Below are positions 1 to 10,088 of a stretch of DNA of 19,128 nucleotides, in pieces. The notes beneath the pieces are model-generated. The model was not told the DNA's origin and searched no databases. It saw only the letters and a program-made list of their open reading frames with translations. Both the position numbers and the translations under genes were made by a program. Location: NCBI GenBank assembly GCA_022704885.1, contig JAKJFO010000065.1, positions 1-19,128 of the forward strand, given 5' to 3'. Origin of the DNA: Candidatus Rifleibacteriota bacterium. GTDB lineage: Bacteria; Riflebacteria; Ozemobacteria; Ozemobacterales; Ozemobacteraceae. Numbering within the stretch: the stretch's first letter is position 1; the number at the start of each line of letters is the position of its first letter.

Positions 1-1
1 C

Positions 2-2464
2 TTTCCATCTGTCTATCTGCACGACCTCGACGTAACCCACGACATCCGCAACCCCGAAGTAGCTCGCCATGTATCAGAAGTGGCTGCCGATCAGGGTGTG
101 CGCCAGTGCATGACCGACCTGCAGCGCCAGATCGGCCGGCATGGCAAATGGGTCGTCGATGGACGCGATATCGGTTCGGTGGTCTTCCCCAAGGCTCGCG
201 TTAAAATATTTCTCACTGCGTCTATCGAAGAAAGAGCCCGCCGCCGCTATGAAGAGCTCACAGCCAAAGGCTTTGATGCTGATCTCAAGAGCCTGCAGCA
301 GGAAATCGCGCGCCGCGACGAATATGATTCGAACCGCGAGATTGCGCCGCTCATTCAGGCCAAAGACGCCATATTGCTGGATACTACCAGTCTGAACATC
401 GAACAGGTGGTCGACCGGATTATCAATATCGTAACTAATACCCGGGACAAATTGATCCCAACGGAGGAACGTATGACCGAAGTCAACACAAACACACACC
501 AGGAACCGGCTGAAGAAACCATGGAAAACCAGATGACCATGGAGGAAGCTCTTAGTGGCGAGTTCCGAACAATCTCCAGGGGAGCGATTGTGACCGGAAC
601 TGTGATCGAAAAGAACCAGTCCGGAATTTATGTCGATCTGGGCTACAAGTCTGACGGCATCGTGCCGATCGAAGAATTCGACGGCGAAGAAAGCAAATAC
701 AACGTCGGCGACCAGATCAGGGTTTATGTCAAGAAAGTTGATGACGGTCACGGTCAGCTCATGCTGTCGTTCCGCCGCGCCAAGGAACTTGGCTCATGGG
801 ACGAAATCAACGAAGCTTTTACCAATAAGACCCCGATCGAAGCCACTGTAACCGAGCGCATCAAGGGCGGCTACAATGTCGACATCAAGGGCGTGCGCGC
901 ATTCCTGCCGCAGAGCCAGCTCTCCCACGGGAAAAACGCCAAAGAAAGCATCGGCAAAACTTTTCCGATGCTGGTCACTGAATTCGACCGCCGCCGCAAG
1001 AACGTAGTCGTTTCAGAACGCGCTATTCTCGACAAGGTTCGTGACAAGCGCAAGAACGAAATTTTTGAAAAGTACAACGTCGACGACATGATCAAGGGAA
1101 CCGTTTCAAGAATCGTTGAATACGGCGCTTTTGTCGACCTCGGCGACGGCGTTGAAGGCCTGATTCACCGCAACGATCTGAGCTGGTCGGTAATTTCGAA
1201 CCCACGCGAAGTTGTGCAGCCTGGCGAAACAATCGAAGCCAGAATACTCAAAATGGATTCTGAAAAGGGCAAAATCAGCCTCGGCCTCAAACAGAAGAAG
1301 GACAATCCCTGGGAAACCGTTGACAGCCGCTATCAGGTTGGCAAAAAATATCATGGCCGGGTTAAGAATCTCATGGATTTCGGCGCTTTCGTTGAACTCG
1401 AAGAAGGCATCGAAGGCCTGGTTCACATTTCTGACCTGTCATGGGCCCGCAACATCAAGCACCCGAGTGAAGTCGTCGCTTCTGGCGCCGAAATCGACAT
1501 AGTGGTCAAAGAAATCGATAAAGAAAAGAAGAGAATCTCCCTCTCTTACAAAGAAGTTCTGCCACATCCGTGGGATGAAGTCACTTCCAAATACAAAATT
1601 GGTGATGTGGTTACCGGCAAGGTCAACAACATGACCGACTTCGGCGCCTTCATTGAAATTCAGCAGGGTATCGAAGGCCTTCTGCATGTCTCCGACATGG
1701 ACTGGGTCAAAAAGATCAATCACCCCAAAGAAGTCCTCGAAAAGGGCCAGGAAGTCAAAGTCAAGATCCTCAACATCGACTCTGCCAACCATCGCCTCTC
1801 TCTCGGCCTCAAACAGACCACTACCGATCCCTGGGAAACCGTTGAAAACACCTACAAGGTGGGTGATCAGGTTACCGGCGTGGTTAAGAACATCGTTAAC
1901 TACGGTGCTTTCGTTCAGCTTGAAAGTGGTCTCGAAGGCCTGCTGCACGTTTCTGAATTCTCCTGGCAGAATGAAGTCGAAAATCCGACCGAAGCCCTCA
2001 AGGTTGGCGACCAGGTTACCGTCATGGTTTACGAGATCGACAGAAACAAGCAGAAGATCGGTCTGTCACTGCGCCGCCTGCAGGATGACCCCTGGCGCGA
2101 TATCGAACGCAAGTTCGGCAAAGACAGCGTTCACCAGGGCAAGATCACCAATCTGCTCGAGAATGGCGTTGAAGTCGAAGTTACCGAAGGTATCACCGGC
2201 TTCGTACATATCTCACAGCTTGCAGCCCAGCGGGTAAATTCTCCATCTGAAGTGGTTAAAGCCGGCGATGTCGTGACCTACAAGGTTCTCGAACTCGACC
2301 GCAAGAATCGCCGCCTCAAGCTTTCGATCAAGGAAGCCAGCATGGACAGCGACACCAAGGAACTCAAAAAATATCAGGCCGAATCAGAAACCGGCTTCTC
2401 AGACACGATTGGCGACCTGCTCAAAGAACAGCTCGAATCTTTCAAAAAGAACCTCAATAAGTAA
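2..2464 (+). CDS. cmk-rpsA: Cytidylate kinase - 30S ribosomal protein S1 fusion (5' truncated)
   Basis: One uninterrupted reading frame, open at the left edge, encodes the C-terminal two thirds of CMP kinase and then all of ribosomal protein S1. The kinase part shows the NMP-binding segment (DLDVTHDIRNPEV), the VDGRDIGSVVFP motif and the RRDEYDSNREIAPL lid region. This enzyme phosphorylates CMP/dCMP with ATP. The S1 part begins at the ATG at 473 (663 aa) and carries seven S1 (OB-fold RNA-binding) domains at about S1 residues 36-103, 118-185, 204-274, 289-360, 375-447, 462-534 and 551-621. E. coli S1 has six. S1 recruits mRNA to the 30S subunit. Cmk-S1 fusions are known, for example in Treponema. 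The GTG at 80 is not the start, because recognisable kinase sequence continues upstream of it to the edge. Whether one fused product, separate S1, or both are made is inference (see the internal RBS). Confidence 0.95.
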   Translation, partial: FPSVYLHDLDVTHDIRNPEVARHVSEVAADQGVRQCMTDLQRQIGRHGKWVVDGRDIGSVVFPKARVKIFLTASIEERARRRYEELTAKGFDADLKSLQQEIARRDEYDSNREIAPLIQAKDAILLDTTSLNIEQVVDRIINIVTNTRDKLIPTEERMTEVNTNTHQEPAEETMENQMTMEEALSGEFRTISRGAIVTGTVIEKNQSGIYVDLGYKSDGIVPIEEFDGEESKYNVGDQIRVYVKKVDDGHGQLMLSFRRAKELGSWDEINEAFTNKTPIEATVTERIKGGYNVDIKGVRAFLPQSQLSHGKNAKESIGKTFPMLVTEFDRRRKNVVVSERAILDKVRDKRKNEIFEKYNVDDMIKGTVSRIVEYGAFVDLGDGVEGLIHRNDLSWSVISNPREVVQPGETIEARILKMDSEKGKISLGLKQKKDNPWETVDSRYQVGKKYHGRVKNLMDFGAFVELEEGIEGLVHISDLSWARNIKHPSEVVASGAEIDIVVKEIDKEKKRISLSYKEVLPHPWDEVTSKYKIGDVVTGKVNNMTDFGAFIEIQQGIEGLLHVSDMDWVKKINHPKEVLEKGQEVKVKILNIDSANHRLSLGLKQTTTDPWETVENTYKVGDQVTGVVKNIVNYGAFVQLESGLEGLLHVSEFSWQNEVENPTEALKVGDQVTVMVYEIDRNKQKIGLSLRRLQDDPWRDIERKFGKDSVHQGKITNLLENGVEVEVTEGITGFVHISQLAAQRVNSPSEVVKAGDVVTYKVLELDRKNRRLKLSIKEASMDSDTKELKKYQAESETGFSDTIGDLLKEQLESFKKNLNK
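463..475 (+). promoter_or_regulatory. Internal ribosome binding site and ATG for S1
   Basis: GGAGG at 463-467 lies 5 nt before an in-frame ATG at 473. This is exactly where the kinase homology ends and S1 begins. The spacing and strength match the sites of gap, pgk and the SPFH gene in this window. It suggests that S1 is also translated independently of the fused polypeptide. Confidence 0.7.
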
Positions 2465-2491
2465 GAGCATCAGCCCGTCTGAAATTCATAC

Positions 2492-3592
<1,101 letters not shown>

Positions 3593-3617
3593 CCGGAGTC
3601 TGACCCGTATTGAAGCC

Positions 3618-3660
3618 AACACAGGGGATCCGCGTTGCGGGTTTCCTGTGTTTCTTTTTT
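3618..3660 (+). terminator. Intrinsic terminator of gap
   Basis: A long stem runs from AACACAGG (3618-3625) paired with CCTGTGTT (3645-3652). It continues inward through two G-U pairs to ATCCGC/GCGGGT around a GTT loop. The tract TTTCTTTTTT (3651-3660) follows. Confidence 0.9.
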
Positions 3661-3664
3661 GCTG

Positions 3665-3670
3665 TATAAT
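3665..3670 (+). promoter_or_regulatory. Consensus -10 box upstream of pgk
   Basis: A perfect TATAAT lies five bases after the gap terminator and 37 bases before the pgk start codon. No good -35 hexamer is seen at 16-18 nt spacing; that stretch is the terminator's own 3' arm (TTTCCT at 17 nt). It is probably the pgk-tpiA promoter. Confidence 0.5.
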
Positions 3671-3706
3671 GACTTGCACAATCCCCTGTTAACGGAGGAA
3701 CCTATT

Positions 3707-4914
<1,208 letters not shown>

Positions 4915-4918
<4 letters not shown>

Positions 4919-5667
4919 GCCGCAGACCTCTAATCGCCGCAAACTGGAAAATGCACAAAACCTGCCAGGAAGCCAGAACCTTCATGGCCGAGCTGTTACC
5001 GAAAATTGCCGACCTCAAGGACGTCGACGTTCTCGTCTGTCCGCCCTATACGCTGATTTCGACGGTAGACCAGGGTCGCGAGGGCAGCAAGGTGCTGCTC
5101 GGCGCCCAGAATATGTATCACGAAAGCAAAGGCGCCTTCACTGGTGAAGTTGCACCGTCGATGCTCAAGGATCTCAACTGCGAATTCGTCATTATCGGCC
5201 ACTCTGAGCGGCGCTGGGTTTTCGGTGAAACCGACGAAACGATCAACAAAAAGGTGCATGCCGCTTTTGCCAATGGTCTGATTCCGGTGCTCTGCGTCGG
5301 TGAGAAGCTCGACGAGCGCGAAAAGAACCTGACCGACCAGGTCATTCTCAACCAGATGGAAAAAGATCTGGCCGGGATTTCAGAAGATTTCGTCAGCGGC
5401 ATGGTTATCGCCTACGAACCGGTATGGGCGATCGGTACCGGCAAAAACGCCACGACCAAAGATGCGAAAGATGCGATCGCGCTGATCCGCGAATTCATTC
5501 ACAGCAAATTTGGCCTTGAAGTAGCCAATAAAACACGCATACTTTACGGCGGTTCAGTGAAGCCCGATAACATCAAAACTTACATGGAACAGGACGGCAT
5601 TGACGGCGCACTGGTTGGCGGAGCCAGCCTTGAAGCTGATTCATTCGCAAAACTGACCAGGTTCTGA
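4915..5667 (+). CDS. tpiA: Triosephosphate isomerase
   Basis: The 250-aa TIM-barrel enzyme interconverts dihydroxyacetone phosphate and glyceraldehyde-3-phosphate. Visible catalytic residues are K12 in NWKMHK, H96 in IIGHSERR and E168 in AYEPVWAIGTGK. The last motif runs into the mobile loop 6. The phosphate-binding GGSVKPDN and the GALVGGASL segment complete the family signature. Length is normal. The gene overlaps pgk by 4 nt, with GGAG in the end of pgk as its RBS, and is closed by an intrinsic terminator. With gap and pgk it forms the lower glycolysis cluster common in many bacteria. Confidence 0.98.
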
Positions 5668-5691
5668 CCTTAAAGGACTTCACCCAAAACG

Positions 5692-5745
5692 ACCGTCTGT
5701 CAGTCGCGACCCGCAAACGACGTCGGGGCTGGCAGGCGGTTTTTT
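5692..5745 (+). terminator. Intrinsic terminator of pgk-tpiA
   Basis: A 12-bp outer stem pairs ACCGTCTGTCAG (5692-5703) with CTGGCAGGCGGT (5729-5740), with two G-U pairs in the RNA. Further C/G-rich pairing is possible inside. A run of six T follows (5740-5745). Confidence 0.88.
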
Positions 5746-5747
5746 GC

Positions 5748-5777
5748 TGGCAAACAACTCGCTGCATCGGTTAGAAT
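5748..5777 (+). promoter_or_regulatory. Candidate promoter(s) of the four-gene signalling operon
   Basis: Two overlapping readings are possible. A sigma54-like element has TGGCA at 5748-5752 and GC at 5761-5762, with the required GG-N10-GC spacing; the -24 side is good, while the -12 side reads TCGCT rather than TTGCW. A sigma70-like -10, TAGAAT (5772-5777), ends six bases before the ATG at 5784, which would give a leaderless mRNA, but no convincing -35 is present. The sigma54 reading is attractive because the operon encodes an NtrC-type activator. Neither is certain. Confidence 0.35.
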
Positions 5778-5783
5778 AGCAGC

Positions 5784-7484
5784 ATGAGTATCGGCATAAG
5801 ATTCAAGATTGCCCTGGGCTTCACACTGCTGACCATCGTCGTCATCTCAGCAGTATCGTTCTGGGCCGCGCAGAGCCTCGGTGTTTCGATCGACAGCTCA
5901 GACTTCGACAAACTCGAAAGTCTCAAGAACAGCGCATTAAGCCAGCTGACACAGGCACAGAACGAGCTCGACCATCTCGGTGAAGATACTGCCGGCGCTC
6001 TTGTCGACATGAACTTCTTTGCCCAGGACAGCGATCAGCAGCAACGACTTGCCGAGAAGCTTAAAACATCACTGAATCTCGACTGGCTCGAAATTTTTCA
6101 GCAGGGTAATGCACTGCTGCAGCCAAACAGCTCATTTGTCCGGCCCGGTTTAAAGCCCTCACGACTACTGCGCCTTACCGGCACCGGCCCGTTTTCTTAT
6201 CGTGGCTACCTGGTCACCGCCAGCCCGATCAGCGGAAGGGCCGATACCGCGCTGTTTCTCGCGTGCAAACCCACGTTCAAAAATATTCCTCTGCTCTGCA
6301 TCTACGATGAAAAGGGAATTCTCTTTTCCGATCGTTATCTGCCTGAACCCGATTTTCTCAGAAAATTGACACTGGAAAACGTTACCGATCAGATCACCAT
6401 CGATAACGAAGTTTTCCGCATCCGCGCGTTCAGGGAACCGGCCGACGCGAACTGGCTGCTGGTCGGATACGCAGCACAAAGAGCAACCATCAGCCGTGCC
6501 GACATCGACCAGCTTATGCTGAGACTGGCGGTTCTCGAAGTTGTCGGCCTGCTCATTCTCGGCTATTTTCTCGGGCAGCGCATGCTTTCGCCGCTCAATG
6601 CCCTGCGACATGGCATAGAGCAGGTCGCCGCCGGTCACTGGAAAGAACTTCCACTCACCGAAGCGCCCATGAAAAACAGCGGTGACGAGATCGAAAATGT
6701 CGCGCGCAGCTTCAATCATATGGTAAGAGAGCTGTCACTGGCTCAGAACCGGCTGATCGAAGTGCAAAAGGAGCTGGCCACCAAAGAAAAGATGGCGGCA
6801 CTCGGCCGTTTTTCGGCAGGCATTGCACATGAGATTAACAACCCTCTCGGCACCATTCTGGTTACCGCCGGCATGCTCAAGGAAGCGGCTGTCAGCAGCG
6901 GCAACCCGGCTCCCGAAGAACTTGACGAAATAATCGAAGAAGTAAAGCGTTGTCGCGATATCATCGCCACGCTGCGCACCTATACCGGGCGCATGCAACC
7001 AGGACTCGTGCGCATAAGCTTTGTTGAGTTTTTCGACCAGCTGCATTCACAGATTGACGCAATGGCAGAATTCAAAGATCTCGAACTGGTCTTTTCTTCC
7101 AGCGTCAGCAGCGGCGAGCTGATGGTAGACACCAAAGCCATGCAGCAGGTCTTCTACAACCTGATCAAAAACGCCGGCGAAGCAATGACCGGCAAAGACC
7201 GGCGCTGCGTCAGCATCATCGCCGATCGTGAGTCAGACCACTTCACCATTCGGGTGCAGGATACCGGACCAGGCTTTCAGTGCCTGCCTGAGCACATCTT
7301 TGAGCCACTGTTCACTACCAAAGCTCAGGGAACCGGCCTCGGCCTGGTAATCTGCCAGGCTATCGTCGACGGTCACCATGGACAGATCGAAGCGCGCCGA
7401 ATCGATGACAGCATCACTGAATTCTGCATAAGCCTTCCCATAACACAGTCAGACAATGATAAAACAGGAGAAGATCACAGATGA
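5784..7484 (+). CDS. Membrane-bound sensor histidine kinase (HAMP, NtrB/ZraS-like)
   Basis: The 566-aa product is a two-component sensor. Two membrane segments (about 7-29 and 247-266) flank a roughly 215-residue extracytoplasmic region with no family I can name. A HAMP domain (about 267-320) and a short coiled coil follow. The kinase core has the H-box GRFSAGIAHEINNPLG with the phosphorylated H349. Its N-box is FYNLIKNAGEAM (N463), the G1 motif is DTGPG (493-497), and the G2 motif is GTGLGL (516-521). The kinase type matches partners of sigma54-dependent regulators. No Shine-Dalgarno precedes the ATG. The stop overlaps the regulator's start (ATGA), so the two are a cognate pair. The signal sensed is unknown. 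Confidence 0.95.
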   Translation: MSIGIRFKIALGFTLLTIVVISAVSFWAAQSLGVSIDSSDFDKLESLKNSALSQLTQAQNELDHLGEDTAGALVDMNFFAQDSDQQQRLAEKLKTSLNLDWLEIFQQGNALLQPNSSFVRPGLKPSRLLRLTGTGPFSYRGYLVTASPISGRADTALFLACKPTFKNIPLLCIYDEKGILFSDRYLPEPDFLRKLTLENVTDQITIDNEVFRIRAFREPADANWLLVGYAAQRATISRADIDQLMLRLAVLEVVGLLILGYFLGQRMLSPLNALRHGIEQVAAGHWKELPLTEAPMKNSGDEIENVARSFNHMVRELSLAQNRLIEVQKELATKEKMAALGRFSAGIAHEINNPLGTILVTAGMLKEAAVSSGNPAPEELDEIIEEVKRCRDIIATLRTYTGRMQPGLVRISFVEFFDQLHSQIDAMAEFKDLELVFSSSVSSGELMVDTKAMQQVFYNLIKNAGEAMTGKDRRCVSIIADRESDHFTIRVQDTGPGFQCLPEHIFEPLFTTKAQGTGLGLVICQAIVDGHHGQIEARRIDDSITEFCISLPITQSDNDKTGEDHR

Positions 7485-8815
7485 AAAGTCGCATAGTCGT
7501 AATCGATGATGAAGTTAAGCTGCTCAAGGCACTCAAAAAGGCTCTCGAACTCGAAGGTTTCGAAGTTTACGACTTCAGCGACCCGACCAGCGGCCTCGAT
7601 TTCATAACCCGACGCGAAGTAGATCTCGTCATCTCAGATATCCGCATGAGTGGCATGTCTGGCATCGAACTGCTCGGCCGGGTCAAGCAGAAAAAACCCG
7701 ATCTCGCCTGCATTCTGATGACCGCTTTTTCATCGGTAGAAACCGCGGTAACGGCAGTGAAACTCGGCGCCAGCGACTATCTGCTCAAACCCTTTGAACT
7801 GGCTGATTTCAAAAACGCAGTCAGCCAGGTATTGAAAAACCGCAGTCACTCTCAGCCAGTCAGCGGTGACAAAGAACTGATCGGGCATTCCGAGGTCATG
7901 CGTCAGGTGCATAAAATAGTCGACAGCATTTCTGATACCTGCAGCACCGTCATGATTTACGGCGAAAGCGGTACTGGCAAGGAACTCATCGCACGTTCGA
8001 TTCATCACAGCTCAAGGCGCCGCGACAAAGCTTTCGTCGCAGTGAACTGCAGCGCCATTCCCGAACAACTCTTCGAGAGCGAAATGTTCGGCCACAAAAA
8101 AGGCAGCTTTACCAGCGCGTATGCCGATAAAACCGGCCTGTTCAAAGAAGCAGAAGGCGGCACCCTCTTTCTCGACGAAATCGGCGACCTGCCTTTATCG
8201 GGACAGGCCAAGCTTTTGCGTGTTCTGCAGGATGGCATCTACAAGCCGGTAGGATCAACGCAGCAGCTTAAATCTGACGTGCGCATCATCGCTGCCACCA
8301 ACAAAACGCTGCGCAAGGAAGTAGCCGCCGGCAATTTTCGCGAAGACCTGCTTTATCGCATCAATGTCGTCGAAATCGAACTGCCGCCGCTGCGCCAGCG
8401 CCGCGATGACATTCGTGAACTGGCCGGGTTCTTTATCAAATATTACTCAGAACGGCACAACCGGCAGATAACCGGCGGCAGCACCGACTTTTTCGAAAAG
8501 CTGCGCAATTACGACTGGCCTGGCAACATCAGGCAGCTCGAAAACTGCATAGAGCGAGCTGTGATACTCAAACGCAGCGGCGAGCTGACAGCTGCTGACC
8601 TCAGTCTGCCAGATTCAGACAACACCGACAGCATTGTGCAGATAGACAGCTCACAGCCCCTTGCCGAAACCATCAACAAGATCGAAGAGAACATCATACT
8701 GCAGGCCCTGCATGCCGCCGACTGGAACTATTCGCGCGCGGCGGCAACGCTTGGTCTGACCAGACAGAGCCTGCATTACAAACTCAAAAAGTATGGCATC
8801 AGCAAAGATCAGTAA
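7481..8815 (+). CDS. NtrC-family sigma54-dependent response regulator
   Basis: The 444-aa protein has a receiver domain (1-115) with D9/D10, the phosphoacceptor D53, T81 and K103. Its AAA+ domain (about 132-365) has Walker A GESGTGKE (161-168), Walker [10 protein letters not shown] (227-235) and the [18 protein letters not shown] segment. A Fis-type helix-turn-helix lies at about 401-440 ([20 protein letters not shown]). The family remodels sigma54 RNA polymerase with ATP. The sigma54-contacting loop reads GSFTSA (208-213) instead of the usual GAFTGA. AGGAG lies about 10 nt before the ATG. It overlaps the kinase gene by 4 nt and the next gene by 23 nt. Its targets probably include its own operon (inference). 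Confidence 0.96.
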   Translation: MKSRIVVIDDEVKLLKALKKALELEGFEVYDFSDPTSGLDFITRREVDLVISDIRMSGMSGIELLGRVKQKKPDLACILMTAFSSVETAVTAVKLGASDYLLKPFELADFKNAVSQVLKNRSHSQPVSGDKELIGHSEVMRQVHKIVDSISDTCSTVMIYGESGTGKELIARSIHHSSRRRDKAFVAVNCSAIPEQLFESEMFGHKKGSFTSAYADKTGLFKEAEGGTLFLDEIGDLPLSGQAKLLRVLQDGIYKPVGSTQQLKSDVRIIAATNKTLRKEVAAGNFREDLLYRINVVEIELPPLRQRRDDIRELAGFFIKYYSERHNRQITGGSTDFFEKLRNYDWPGNIRQLENCIERAVILKRSGELTAADLSLPDSDNTDSIVQIDSSQPLAETINKIEENIILQALHAADWNYSRAAATLGLTRQSLHYKLKKYGISKDQ

Positions 8816-10088
8816 TAATGCCACCTACAGGGGTATCGCCGCGGCCATTTTACTGCTGTTCACACTGTTGACCAGCACCCTGTCGGCGCAAACCGCAACA
8901 GAAGGCGAACCTGTATTCGGCAGGCCGGCTTACAGACTGTCTGACGAAGAAAATCTTCTATCTATGCAGTTTTCGCAAAGCTGGTCTTTCGACAACGTCG
9001 ATCTGCCCTCGGTGGCCCAGGATCTCTGGGGCGAAAACAACCAGTGCCGCGCGGCTGTCATCAAAATCGACAACAAAAGCTTCATCTCGCGACTCAGCGA
9101 TGACGAGAATCGCCTGTACTTCAACCTGCATGGCGCCACCACCAGTCAGTGGCAGATAATTCCTGTTTTCACGGTCAACACAAAACGCAGCCCTGGTGAA
9201 TCACCTGTTTTTGTCGCCACCCCGGCTCGTATCAGAAAGCTGGAAGATGAACTCAAGGAACTGGCTGATTCGGTTCTGCGATTTCAACAACGCAACAACT
9301 GCTTTTCGTGTCATACCGCTCTGCCTCTTGCGATAACCTGCAAAGTTGCGGCTGCGTCAGGCATGCGAATTCCGAGCACAAGCCTAAACCAGATCGGCAG
9401 TGATATTGCCGGCATGCAGTCTTTCGCCGGCAGTTATCATTTTCCGCAACATCCTGATTATGGCGTGATCTCGCCGACCCTCTGCGCCGGCACGATCATG
9501 GCTATAATCAGTGACTTTTCCGGGCAGTATCTCGAAAACCTCAACAAAATAAGACTGCTGCTGCCTGACTGGACCGATGACGACGGACTGCTCAAATCCG
9601 ACTTCTATTTCAGGCCGCTTTTCATCGGACACAAGACAAACACGCTCTTTGAAGCAATGATTCTGCAGACACTATATCTCTACAGCGCCACTGACGAGCC
9701 GGAAGTTTTCGACGAAAGCCTGAGGAAACGGCTTAACCAGCTACGTCAAGCCGCCGCTTTCGACCCGGCCGAACCCATTCATCGTCAGATTCTGATCATG
9801 GCCGGTACGCCAATACTGTTTCAGTTTTCGACCGCTGAGCGACCACTGATCATCAGACAATTATTGCACCTTTTGAAAAATGAACCAGAGGGAGAACGAG
9901 CCGACATCAGGGCTCTTGCACTCTATCTGCTCACCAGATTCAGCCATGAACGCCCCGAAGAACAGCTGAAAAGACGACCACTGCAAAATCTCGGCGACCG
10001 CATCTGGGCCTGTTTCGAGCAGATCGTAATTTCTCTGCCGACAAGGGCAAAAAATTACCAGCAACCTGCCGATAATATTGAACAATGA
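8793..10088 (+). CDS. Secreted protein with a single CxxCH (heme c-like) motif, function unknown
   Basis: The 431-aa protein is not a family I can name. A signal peptide is visible (hydrophobic core about 14-31, likely cleavage after LSA). Residues 40-145 look mixed and possibly beta-rich. C170-F-S-C173-H174 matches the covalent heme c attachment motif. The region after it (175-420) appears largely helical, with further cysteines C183, C231 and C407 and candidate axial Met ligands. It could be a monoheme cytochrome-like periplasmic redox protein or sensor. The CxxCH followed by a helical domain also resembles, loosely, cyclase-toroid proteins that carry a CxSCHT motif. The gene starts inside the regulator's 3' end (23-nt overlap) with no clear RBS, so translation is probably coupled. 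It ends with a 4-nt ATGA overlap with the deacetylase gene. Confidence 0.8.
   Translation: MASAKISNNATYRGIAAAILLLFTLLTSTLSAQTATEGEPVFGRPAYRLSDEENLLSMQFSQSWSFDNVDLPSVAQDLWGENNQCRAAVIKIDNKSFISRLSDDENRLYFNLHGATTSQWQIIPVFTVNTKRSPGESPVFVATPARIRKLEDELKELADSVLRFQQRNNCFSCHTALPLAITCKVAAASGMRIPSTSLNQIGSDIAGMQSFAGSYHFPQHPDYGVISPTLCAGTIMAIISDFSGQYLENLNKIRLLLPDWTDDDGLLKSDFYFRPLFIGHKTNTLFEAMILQTLYLYSATDEPEVFDESLRKRLNQLRQAAAFDPAEPIHRQILIMAGTPILFQFSTAERPLIIRQLLHLLKNEPEGERADIRALALYLLTRFSHERPEEQLKRRPLQNLGDRIWACFEQIVISLPTRAKNYQQPADNIEQ

Noticed and set aside
80..82. GTG as start of the first gene
   Set aside because: Clear CMP kinase sequence (HDLDVTHDIRNPEV) continues in frame upstream to the left edge, so the gene is simply truncated by the window.
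1439..1948. A 169-codon minus-strand frame opposite rpsA
   Set aside because: Its repetitive composition is only the antisense image of the S1 repeats.
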